Positions 49,617-57,455 of a DNA stretch of 64,000 bases are shown here, piece after piece; the stretch's first letter is position 1; each line of letters opens with the position of its first letter. The translations under genes and the position numbers were made by a program. The notes beneath the pieces are model-generated. The model ran no database searches and was not told the DNA's origin. It was given only the letters and a program-made list of their open reading frames with translations. The DNA is taken from contig DVMF01000036.1 of the NCBI GenBank assembly GCA_018715125.1, positions 1-64,000 on the forward strand, in the 5' to 3' direction. The DNA comes from Candidatus Coprousia avicola (GTDB lineage Bacteria > Actinomycetota > Coriobacteriia > Coriobacteriales > Coriobacteriaceae).

Positions 49617-50201
49617 ATGGATATCACCGTATCGGGACGCAAGACCACGGTAACCGATGCCCTGCGCGCACATGTTGATGAGAAGATCGGCGGAGCCCTC
49701 AAGGTCTTCGATATCGAGCCCATGACGGCCGATGTCGTGCTCAGGTACGAGAAGAACCCCGCCAACCCCGAGCCCGCGATTGTCGAGGTTACGGTCCGCG
49801 CCCGCGGCTCGGTGATTCGCGTCGCCGAGCACGGGGTCGATATGTATTCGGCCATCGATCTTGCGGCCGACAAGGTCACCCGCCAGCTCCGCAAGTTCAA
49901 GACCAAGGTTATCGACAACCGGCAGCAGGGGCCCTCGGCGGCCGAGGTGGCGCCGGAGGCGCGCGTTGAGGACCTCGCCGACCTGCTCATCCCCGAGGAC
50001 CAAGACGATCAGCTCGTCCGCGAGAAGGTCATCGAGATCACCCCGATGACCGAGGAGCAGGCCCTCGTCCAGACCGATCTCATCGGTCACGACTTCTACG
50101 TCTTCGAGAACGCCGCGACCGGTCTCATCAATGTGGTATATCACCGCAAAAACGGTGGATATGGCATCATCAAGCCCAAGATTGAGGAGCTTGAGGCGTA
50201 A
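49617..50201 (+). CDS. hpf: Ribosome hibernation-promoting factor, HPF/RaiA family (long form)
   Basis: MDITVSGRKTTVTDALRAHVDEKIGGALKVFD; C-term MTEEQALVQTDLIGHDFYVFENAATGLINVVYHRKNGGYGIIKP. Confidence 0.94.
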   Translation: MDITVSGRKTTVTDALRAHVDEKIGGALKVFDIEPMTADVVLRYEKNPANPEPAIVEVTVRARGSVIRVAEHGVDMYSAIDLAADKVTRQLRKFKTKVIDNRQQGPSAAEVAPEARVEDLADLLIPEDQDDQLVREKVIEITPMTEEQALVQTDLIGHDFYVFENAATGLINVVYHRKNGGYGIIKPKIEELEA

Positions 50202-50239
50202 AAGCGAGTAAAATTGATGCCTGTTACGCGTAAAGTGAT

Positions 50240-50270
50240 GGGCGGCCATCCGTACGGGTGGCCGCCCTTT
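50240..50270 (+). terminator. Terminator after hpf
   Basis: GGGCGGCCATCC / GGGTGGCCGCCC then TTT. Confidence 0.75.
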
Positions 50271-50285
50271 CATGTAGGAAAGGGT

Positions 50286-51242
50286 ATGGAGATGGCTGAG
50301 CCTTCCTCTTCGGGCCATGCAAACCGCTATCGCATCGTGGTCGACACGTGCGCCGATCTCACGCCCGAGATCGCCGCGACGCTTGACGTCGACATTCTCG
50401 GGTTCCCCTACATCGTGGACGGCGAAGAGAAGACCGACGACATCTGGACGTCCATCACGCCCAAGGAGTTCTACGACGAGATCCGCGGGGGCGTGAAGAT
50501 GTCCACGTCGGCCATCTCGCTCGGGCGCTACCTCGAGTTCTTCACCGAGTGCGCCAAAGAGGGCACGCCGACGGTCTACCTGTGCTTCACGAGCGCGCTC
50601 TCGGGTAGCTATGATTTTGCGTGCCAGGCTGCCGAGCAGGTGCGTGCGAGCTATCCTGATTTCGAGCTCTACATCGTCGACAACTGCCTGCCGTGTGCCT
50701 GCGGCGAGCTGCTCGCGCTCGAGGCGGTGCGCCAGCGCTCGGCGGGTCTTTCCGCCCGCGAGCTCGTGGACTGGGCAAACGAGGCCAAGCACTACGTGCA
50801 CGGCTACTTCACGCTCGACAGCCTCGATTCGCTCGCGGCGGGCGGGCGCATCCCGCCGGCTGCCGCGCAGCTCTCCAGCAAGCTCGATGTCAAGGCGTCG
50901 CTCTCGTTCGACCTGGCGGGCTCGCTCTCGCTCACGGGCGTTAACCGGGGCCGCAAGAAGGCCCTGAAGGCGCTCGTCAAGGCGTTCCAGGAAAACTATG
51001 TGCTCGATCCGGCGCTGCCGCTCACCATCGTGACGGCAGACGCCGAGAAAGACGGCGATTGGGTCGAGGCGGCGGTCCGCAAGGAGCCGGGCTGCGCCGA
51101 CCTCACCATCATCCGCGGCTCGGTGGGACCGACCATCGGCGCGCACGTGGGCCCGGGCATGGTCGCCCTCATCTTCTGGGGCAAGAACCGCGCCGAGAAG
51201 GTATCGCTCTCCGACCGCATCGCCCGCCGCGTTCGCAAGTAA
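50286..51242 (+). CDS. DegV family fatty-acid-binding protein
   Basis: RIVVDTCADLTPEIAATLDVDILGFPYIVDGEE, MSTSAISLGRYLEFF, GYFTLDSLDSLAAGGRIPPAAA. Confidence 0.92.
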   Translation: MEMAEPSSSGHANRYRIVVDTCADLTPEIAATLDVDILGFPYIVDGEEKTDDIWTSITPKEFYDEIRGGVKMSTSAISLGRYLEFFTECAKEGTPTVYLCFTSALSGSYDFACQAAEQVRASYPDFELYIVDNCLPCACGELLALEAVRQRSAGLSARELVDWANEAKHYVHGYFTLDSLDSLAAGGRIPPAAAQLSSKLDVKASLSFDLAGSLSLTGVNRGRKKALKALVKAFQENYVLDPALPLTIVTADAEKDGDWVEAAVRKEPGCADLTIIRGSVGPTIGAHVGPGMVALIFWGKNRAEKVSLSDRIARRVRK

Positions 51243-51274
51243 GTCGCTCGATTCCAACCTGCAAAGGAGCAGTC

Positions 51275-52357
51275 ATGGCAGATAAGAAGCAATCCGTCGC
51301 GTTCATCGGTACCGGCATCATGGGTGCGCCCATCGCCGGGCACATCTTGGACGCCGGGTATCCCGTGACCGTGTACAACCGCACGGCCGCCAAGGCGCAG
51401 CCGCTGCTGGAGCGCGGCGCCGTGTGGGCGGAGACCGCCGCCGACGCCGTGCGCGGGGCGGACGTGGTCTTTACCATGGTGGGATACCCCGAGGACGTCG
51501 AGGAGCTCTACCTTGCCGGCGACGGCCTGCTGGCCTCCTCGAAGCCGGGCGCGATCCTGATCGACCTCACCACGAGCTCCCCGTCGCTGGCGCGCGATAT
51601 CGCGGGCGCCGCCGCGGTGAGCGAGCGCACGGCGTTCGACTGCCCCGTAACGGGCGGCGAGGCCGGTGCCATCGCGGGTACGCTCACGGCCATCGCGGGC
51701 GCCACCGAGCGCGATATCGAGCCGGTGCGCGCGCTTCTCGAGACGTTTACGAGCAAGATCTTCTGCTTCGGCGGTGCGGGTAAGGGCCAGAGCGCGAAGC
51801 TCGCCAACCAGGTGTCGCTCGCGGCATCGATGGTGGGTATGGCGGACGCCCTCTCCTTCGCGCAGCAGGAGGGGCTCGACCTCGCCCAGACGCGCGAGAT
51901 GATTCTCACCGGCACCGGTGCCACGGGCGTCCTCGCCTCGCTTGCCCCCAAGGCGCTCGACGGCGATTGGAAGCCCGGTTTCAAGGTGCGCCATTTTATG
52001 AAGGATCTGGGGCTCGCCCTCGCCGAGGCAGAGGAGCGCGACATCGCCCTGCCGGGGTGCGACGTCGCCTTCACCCTGTACGACATGCTCGACGCCATCG
52101 GCGGCGCCGAGCTGGGCACGCAGGCCATCACCCTGCTCTACCAAGAGGAGGCCGAGGCGGTTGCGGCCGGTTTGGACTGGTCGCTCTACACGGCGGAGCA
52201 TGAGCACGAGGACGGGTGCGGCTGCGGCCACGACCACGGCGACGGCCACGAGTGCACGTGCGGCCACGACCACGGCGACGACCATGAGTGCTGCCACGGG
52301 GCGGGCCACCACCATGAGCATGGTGAGGGCTGCTGCCACGGGGCCGACGGGGAGTAG
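51275..52357 (+). CDS. 3-hydroxyisobutyrate dehydrogenase-family NAD(P)-dependent oxidoreductase with His/Cys-rich C-terminal tail
   Basis: VAFIGTGIMGAPIAGHILDAGYPVTVYNRT, DCPVTGGEAGAIAGTLT, GKGQSAKLANQ; tail EHEHEDGCGCGHDHGDGHECTCGHDHGDDHECCHGAGHHHEHGEGCCHGADGE. Confidence 0.9.
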   Translation: MADKKQSVAFIGTGIMGAPIAGHILDAGYPVTVYNRTAAKAQPLLERGAVWAETAADAVRGADVVFTMVGYPEDVEELYLAGDGLLASSKPGAILIDLTTSSPSLARDIAGAAAVSERTAFDCPVTGGEAGAIAGTLTAIAGATERDIEPVRALLETFTSKIFCFGGAGKGQSAKLANQVSLAASMVGMADALSFAQQEGLDLAQTREMILTGTGATGVLASLAPKALDGDWKPGFKVRHFMKDLGLALAEAEERDIALPGCDVAFTLYDMLDAIGGAELGTQAITLLYQEEAEAVAAGLDWSLYTAEHEHEDGCGCGHDHGDGHECTCGHDHGDDHECCHGAGHHHEHGEGCCHGADGE

Positions 52358-52360
52358 CGG

Positions 52361-52828
52361 ATGGGGGACGTTGCCTTCGTCATCTGCTTCGCGCTGCTGT
52401 TCGTCTTCAGCGTGTACCTCGGCTTTATCGTAGGTAACCACTGGGGCGAGCGCGCCCTCTCCGCAGGGGCGTACTGGCTCTACAACGCCGTCGCCATCAT
52501 CGCCTGCGTGGTGCTGGCGGCGGTGCTCACGCTCTTCCCGCTCCTGTACGCCACGCCGCTCGGGTTGCTGATGGGCGCCATCGCCGGTCTCAAAATGGGT
52601 TTTGGCGAGTCGGTGGGCCCTTGGAAGCTGCTCGACCGTTTCTTTGACGTCAACCGGCGCCAGCGAGGCGCGGCGGGGGCGGCGGCGCGTGCGGCCCGCA
52701 AGCGGCGCAAGACCGGAGAGAAGGCGCCCGATCTCATCTCGGTTTCGGGCGACAAGGTCCAACCTTCGGCCGGGCGCGCACCCAAGACGGCGCGCCGTAC
52801 CGACAATCATTCGAGAAACAAGAGGTAG
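52361..52828 (+). CDS. Small membrane protein, unknown
   Basis: Two hydrophobic segments and basic C-terminus; tightly linked to neighbours. Confidence 0.6.
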   Translation: MGDVAFVICFALLFVFSVYLGFIVGNHWGERALSAGAYWLYNAVAIIACVVLAAVLTLFPLLYATPLGLLMGAIAGLKMGFGESVGPWKLLDRFFDVNRRQRGAAGAAARAARKRRKTGEKAPDLISVSGDKVQPSAGRAPKTARRTDNHSRNKR

Positions 52829-52833
52829 ATAGC

Positions 52834-53532
52834 ATGGCTCAGCCCATTATGGAAGAGATGAACGACGAGGAGCGCGCCGAGCTCGAGCGCGTCGAGAAGG
52901 ATGCGAACGCGCTCGGCGCGCTGGTGGAGGACCTGGCGTGCGCAAGCCGTCGCAAGCGCCAGTTCGCCGCCCGCGTGGTGTCGCACCTGGCGGCAGAGGA
53001 GCCCGAGCTCGTCGCGGGGCACATCGACGCCCTCATCGACGCGCTCTATCGCCCCGAGGCGCAGACCCGTTGGGAGGTGCTCGACGCCCTCACCTGCCTG
53101 GTGCCGACGCACGCCAAGGAGGTCGGCGCCGCCTTCGAGGGCGCGGAGGCCGCGCTGTTCGACGAGCTGTCCTCGACGCTGCGCTTCTCCGCCTTCAACT
53201 TCCTGGCGACCTGGGGGGCCTCGGAGCGCGGCCGCTCCAAGAAGGTCTGGCCCATTCTGGACGAGGCGATCCAGTGCTACCACGGCGACCTTGAGTACCG
53301 CGACATGCTGGCATGCCTGCTGGTGTTCGCCGAGGGCAAGATCGCGGGCGAGGTCGCCGACGAGCTGGCCGGCCGCCTGCAGTTCGACGCGCAGAACGGC
53401 AAGGGCGCTTTCATCAAATCGCGCTCGGCCGAGATCTACGACATGCTCGTCAAGCGTTTCAAGCTCAAGGACCCCAAGAAGCGTGCGCGTGTGACGCCCA
53501 AGGACGACGAGGAAGAAGACGAAGAGGAGTAG
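52834..53532 (+). CDS. Helical (HEAT-repeat-like) protein, unknown
   Basis: Alpha-helical repeat pattern RQFAARVVSHLAAEEPELVAGHIDALIDAL...; 6 bp after preceding ORF. Confidence 0.65.
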   Translation: MAQPIMEEMNDEERAELERVEKDANALGALVEDLACASRRKRQFAARVVSHLAAEEPELVAGHIDALIDALYRPEAQTRWEVLDALTCLVPTHAKEVGAAFEGAEAALFDELSSTLRFSAFNFLATWGASERGRSKKVWPILDEAIQCYHGDLEYRDMLACLLVFAEGKIAGEVADELAGRLQFDAQNGKGAFIKSRSAEIYDMLVKRFKLKDPKKRARVTPKDDEEEDEEE

Positions 53533-53535
53533 CCC

Positions 53536-54621
53536 ATGAGTCACGACGTGGTCCTTATCCCCGGTGACGGCATCGGTCCCGAGATCACGCAGGCCATGCG
53601 CCGCGTGGTGGATGCTACCGGTGTCTCCATCTCCTGGCACGTTGCCGAGGCCGGCGCGGCCCAGATCGAGAGTGCCGGCACACCCCTGCCGCCCGAGACG
53701 CTCGAGGCGGTGCGGACGTACGGCGTCGCCATCAAGGGTCCGGTCACCACGCCGGTGGGGACGGGGTTTCGCAGCGTCAACGTCGCGCTGCGCCAAGCGT
53801 TCGACCTCTACGCCTGCGTGCGCCCGTGTCGGTCGCTGCCGGGCGACGGCTCGCGCTACCGTGACGTCGATTTGGTGATCGTGCGCGAGAACACCGAGGA
53901 CCTCTACGCGGGTATCGAGTTCGAGGCGGGGGCGCCCGAGGTGGATGAGCTCGCGGGCATCGTCGAGCGCTCGGGCCAGCGGGCGATTCGCCCCGGGTCG
54001 GCCATCTCCATCAAGCCGATTTCTGCCGAGGGCTCGCGCCGTATCGTGACCTATGCCTTCGAGTACGCGCGCCGTGCCGGGCGCCGCAAGGTGACGGCGG
54101 TGCATAAGGCGAACATCATGAAGGCTACCGACGGGCTCTTTCTGCGCGTCGCGCGCGAGGTTGCCGCCGCGTATCCCGACATCGCCTTCGAGGACAAGAT
54201 CGTCGACGCCTGCTGCATGGGTCTCGTGCAGGATCCGCAGCAGTTCGATGTGCTCGTGCTGCCCAACCTGTACGGCGACATCGTCTCCGACCTCTGCGCC
54301 GGCCTCACGGGCGGGCTGGGCATGGCGCCCGGTGCCAACATCGGCGATGGGCTGGCGGTGTTCGAGGCGACGCACGGCTCGGCGCCCGATATCGCCGGAA
54401 AGGATATCGCCAACCCCACGGCGGAGATACTGTCTGCCGCGTTGATGCTCGAGCACCTGGGCGAGACCGAGGCTGCGGGCCGCGTGCGCGCGGCGGTGGT
54501 GTCGGTCCTCAGCGAGGGTGCGCAGGTGACGGCTGATGTGCGGCGCGCTCAGACGGGTGCGGCCGCGGGTGCGGTCGGCACGGCCGCGTTCGCCGATGCC
54601 GTGATCGCGCATCTGGGCTAG
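53536..54621 (+). CDS. Isocitrate/isopropylmalate dehydrogenase family protein
   Basis: LIPGDGIGPEITQAMRRVV, DLVIVRENTEDLYAGIEFE, NLYGDIVSDLCAGLTGGLGMAPGANIG, FEATHGSAPDIAGKDIANPTA. Confidence 0.93.
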   Translation: MSHDVVLIPGDGIGPEITQAMRRVVDATGVSISWHVAEAGAAQIESAGTPLPPETLEAVRTYGVAIKGPVTTPVGTGFRSVNVALRQAFDLYACVRPCRSLPGDGSRYRDVDLVIVRENTEDLYAGIEFEAGAPEVDELAGIVERSGQRAIRPGSAISIKPISAEGSRRIVTYAFEYARRAGRRKVTAVHKANIMKATDGLFLRVAREVAAAYPDIAFEDKIVDACCMGLVQDPQQFDVLVLPNLYGDIVSDLCAGLTGGLGMAPGANIGDGLAVFEATHGSAPDIAGKDIANPTAEILSAALMLEHLGETEAAGRVRAAVVSVLSEGAQVTADVRRAQTGAAAGAVGTAAFADAVIAHLG

Positions 54622-54642
54622 CAAGCGAAGGGAGAACACCCT

Positions 54643-55800
54643 ATGGGTTTCATTCAGAAGCGAAACGAAGAGGAGCGCGAACAGATCGAGGGCATCCAGA
54701 TCATCGAGCGTTCCGACGTGCCTGATGACCTGCCTCAAAACGACGTCGACCTTGTGGAGGGCCCTTCTGCCGAGAGCATCGCGCGCGGCCGTCACTTTAG
54801 CGGCGAGAACGCCTCGCAAGAGGAGGAGGCAGGGTCTGCTGCCGCGTCGCAAGACAAAGAGCCTGCGGAGGATGCGGCGTCTCAGGCGCCGGTACCGTCT
54901 GTGGACGAGGACCCCGATGCAGACGGCGCCGCCTCCGCTAACGAGCCGAAGGATGGTGCGGATGCCCCGCGCCGCCGCTCGCGCATGCCGCTTTTCGTCG
55001 CCGGTGCCGTAATCGCGGTCATCGTGGCGGCGATTCTCGGCTACGTCGTGGGGTCGGGTGGTCTGGCGCCGCACTCCGTCGAAGGCGCGACCGTTACCGA
55101 GGCCGAGCTCGACACCCCGCTGGCTCGGTACACCTATAACGGCGCCCAGCACACAATCAGCGTGCGCGAGGCCATCGAGAGCCAGTACAGCCTCGATGTC
55201 GCCCAGACCGACGACGGCTCCTACACGGTGCCCTCTGCCGAGGTGATCCTGACCGAGGTGCGCAACCGTATCCTGACCGCAGATGCGGAGGCCCGCGGTA
55301 TCGAGGCCAGCGACGATGAGTTGGCGAGCCATGCCGAGGAGACCCTCGGCACGTCCGACTTTGCGGAGATCGCCGAGCAGTATCAGATCAGTGAGGAGCA
55401 GGCGCGCGAGATCGTGCGCGAGAACGTGCTGATCTCTAAGCTGTACGAGCAGATCGCGCCCACCGATACGGCCTCGATGCCCACGCAGCCCACCGCGCCC
55501 GAGAACGGTGACGAGAGCACGAGCTCGCCGGAGTACGCCACCTATATCATCAACCTGCTCGGGGATGAGTGGGATAGCTCCACGGGCACGTGGGCGCGCA
55601 CCGACGGGGCGATGTACGCGGCTATCGGCGGAGCGGACTTCGACGGCCAGACGGCTACCTATGCCCAGGCGACCGCGGCGTTCTACGTTGCGTATCAGGC
55701 GTACTACGAGACGGCGAGCACGGCGCAGCAGGCATGGACCACCTATGCCAACAACCTCTACGCGCAGTGCGACCTGACGCTGCTCGGCGTGTTTCAGTAA
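54643..55800 (+). CDS. Membrane-anchored SurA N-terminal-like domain protein
   Basis: Acidic N-terminus, one TM segment, then ITADAEARGIEASDDELASHAEETLGTSDFAEIAEQYQISEEQAREIVRENVLISKLYEQI pattern. Confidence 0.65.
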   Translation: MGFIQKRNEEEREQIEGIQIIERSDVPDDLPQNDVDLVEGPSAESIARGRHFSGENASQEEEAGSAAASQDKEPAEDAASQAPVPSVDEDPDADGAASANEPKDGADAPRRRSRMPLFVAGAVIAVIVAAILGYVVGSGGLAPHSVEGATVTEAELDTPLARYTYNGAQHTISVREAIESQYSLDVAQTDDGSYTVPSAEVILTEVRNRILTADAEARGIEASDDELASHAEETLGTSDFAEIAEQYQISEEQAREIVRENVLISKLYEQIAPTDTASMPTQPTAPENGDESTSSPEYATYIINLLGDEWDSSTGTWARTDGAMYAAIGGADFDGQTATYAQATAAFYVAYQAYYETASTAQQAWTTYANNLYAQCDLTLLGVFQ

Positions 55801-55814
55801 GAAGGGGGCGCCCG

Positions 55815-56282
55815 ATGATTTACGGCACCTGGAATGATCTTGAGCGGTATCGCGGGCTCTACCGGAGCCTCGATGTTCTCATCGATTGGAGCCGCGACCA
55901 CGATTTCCGCACGCTTCCGGTCGGGTCTCACCCCATCGATGGCGAGCGCGTGTACGCCAACGTGATGGAGGCGACCACGCGCGACGCGGCGGATGCGTCG
56001 TTTGAGACGCATTACCGCTATATGGATGTGCAGGTAGATGTCGAGGGCAGGGAGGCGTTTCAGGTCGCAGCGGGGCAGACGACGCCGGTCGCCGCCTATG
56101 ACGAGGCGGATGATTTCGAGCTCGTGGATTGCGCAGATGCACTCAGCGGCGACCTTGCCCACGGTGCCTTCGTTCTCTTTATGGCGGGCGAGCCGCATAA
56201 GCCCACGCTGCTGTACGGCGCGGACGGTCCGGCACCGGTGCGCAAGATCTGCTTCAAGCTCATCGTGGACGAGCTGTTCTAG
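55815..56282 (+). CDS. YhcH/YjgK/YiaL family protein
   Basis: FETHYRYMDVQVDVEGREAF, FVLFMAGEPHKPTLL, RKICFKLIVDELF. Confidence 0.85.
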   Translation: MIYGTWNDLERYRGLYRSLDVLIDWSRDHDFRTLPVGSHPIDGERVYANVMEATTRDAADASFETHYRYMDVQVDVEGREAFQVAAGQTTPVAAYDEADDFELVDCADALSGDLAHGAFVLFMAGEPHKPTLLYGADGPAPVRKICFKLIVDELF

Positions 56283-56319
56283 CGGCCGGGTTTCGTCGCA
56301 GAGATTCACACGGGATGAA

Positions 56320-56351
56320 AAAGAGGTATCGACTCGCGTCGATACCTCTTT
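56320..56351 (+). terminator. Terminator after the YhcH family gene
   Basis: AAAGAGGTATCGAC / GTCGATACCTCTTT 14-bp perfect stem, 4-nt loop. Confidence 0.8.
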
Positions 56352-56396
56352 GCCTATACCGCGCACACGGATAGCCCTTTTGGTCGAAGCAACGTA

Positions 56397-56422
56397 AAAA
56401 GGCCCCATACCCGGGGCCTTTT
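56397..56422 (-). terminator. Terminator of tRNA-Leu(CAG) (bidirectional hairpin)
   Basis: AAAAGGCCCC / GGGGCCTTTT. Confidence 0.8.
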
Positions 56423-56431
56423 CAAATCTTA

Positions 56432-56518
56432 TGGTGCGGGCGAAAGGACTTGAACCTTCACGGGGTTGCCCCCATATGGACCTGAACCATACGCGTCTGC
56501 CAATTCCGCCACGCCCGC
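56432..56518 (-). tRNA. tRNA-Leu (anticodon CAG), encoded CCA
   Basis: Minus strand GCGGGCGTGGCGGAATTGGCAGACGCGTATGGTTCAGGTCCATA...GGTTCAAGTCC...CGCCCGCACCA; 7-bp acceptor stem. Confidence 0.95.
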
Positions 56519-56559
56519 GTCTTTCAGCTTGCGCCAAAAGCAGGGACCATCATACCCTA

Positions 56560-56603
56560 GCCCCTCGCGGGATGCAAGTACAAAGTTGCATCCCGCGAGG
56601 GGC
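56560..56603 (-). terminator. 18-bp perfect hairpin downstream of PTS IIB (terminator or other element)
   Basis: GCCCCTCGCGGGATGCAA / TTGCATCCCGCGAGGGGC, 8-nt loop; no clear T-tract. Confidence 0.5.
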
Positions 56604-56621
56604 CGGCAACGGCAGCAGCCG

Positions 56622-56906
56622 TTAGCAGCCGAGCGCCTCGAGAACCTCCTGCTCGGCAGCGGGGCGGCCAATGCCGGTCAGGAACGGCACGCCGTTGACA
56701 TACGGGCAGGTAAGGCCTTCCGGCGCCACGGTGGTGGCGATGAGAAGGTCGGCGTCGGCACATGCGTCCTTTGCCTCGTTGAGCGCGCACTGTACGATTT
56801 CGTAGGCGCCCTCCATACCGTTGGCGTCGAGCAGGGCGGAGACCTTCTGGGCCACCACTGCCGATGTCGCTACGCCTGCGCCGCAGGCAAGCACGATTTT
56901 CTTCAT
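56622..56906 (-). CDS. Stand-alone PTS sugar transporter EIIB (galactitol-like)
   Basis: KKIVLACGAGVATSAVVAQKV phosphocysteine motif; 94 aa; ATG 56906 with GGGGG SD. Confidence 0.88.
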   Translation of the reverse strand: MKKIVLACGAGVATSAVVAQKVSALLDANGMEGAYEIVQCALNEAKDACADADLLIATTVAPEGLTCPYVNGVPFLTGIGRPAAEQEVLEALGC

Positions 56907-56961
56907 CACAAACGCCCCCTTTGGAGTGAGATGATCTGACGTCCCCATGACGTGGAGACGA

Positions 56962-57046
56962 TGGTAGGGGCGGTGGGACTCGAACCCACAATCCTTGCGG
57001 CCGAAGATTTTAAGTCTCCTGCGTATGCCAATTCCGCCACGCCCCC
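56962..57046 (-). tRNA. tRNA-Leu (anticodon TAA), encoded CCA
   Basis: Minus strand GGGGGCGTGGCGGAATTGGCATACGCAGGAGACTTAAAATCTTC...GGGTTCGAGTCCC...CGCCCCTACCA. Confidence 0.94.
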
Positions 57047-57335
57047 ACGTTGCCCTAGTCTACCAGATTGCCCCGACCCCGTAGGCGATACGCCCGGAGC
57101 GTCTGCTCGCTTACGCTTCTCCGACCGCAATCTTACGAGGGCTCTGCCACATGCGGCGATTTTTACACCGTTGTCGCGTAAATAATCAACAAAGGTTCGG
57201 TAAACGTACTGGCATATTCGGCGAATACGATACCTATAGTTGCCAAAAAGGTGCCCCACCCCCACAGATAATGACGCCCATCGCTGCCATGTCGGGAACT
57301 GCGCGCACGATATGACGAACGCCCGTTGCAATGCG

Positions 57336-57373
57336 TCTGATAAAAACCTGAAGTCAATCTGACGGAAACCTGA
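57336..57373 (+). promoter_or_regulatory. Two 16-nt direct repeats, 22-bp offset (four CTGA at 11-bp spacing)
   Basis: TCTGATAAAAACCTGA (57336-57351), TCTGACGGAAACCTGA (57358-57373). Confidence 0.65.
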
Positions 57374-57455
57374 CCGGCTTTCCCTGAGTCGAAAAATGCG
57401 CATCGAGCGTTCCCGCCGTCATGGTTATGGTGTGAAAAAGGAAGGATGGGAGCGT

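Noticed and set aside
52807-55332. 841-aa minus-strand ORF
   Set aside because: Antisense shadow over three plus-strand genes with clear motifs
57215-57227. TATTCG-G-CGAATA palindrome upstream of the SARP-like gene
   Set aside because: Short and isolated; could occur by chance
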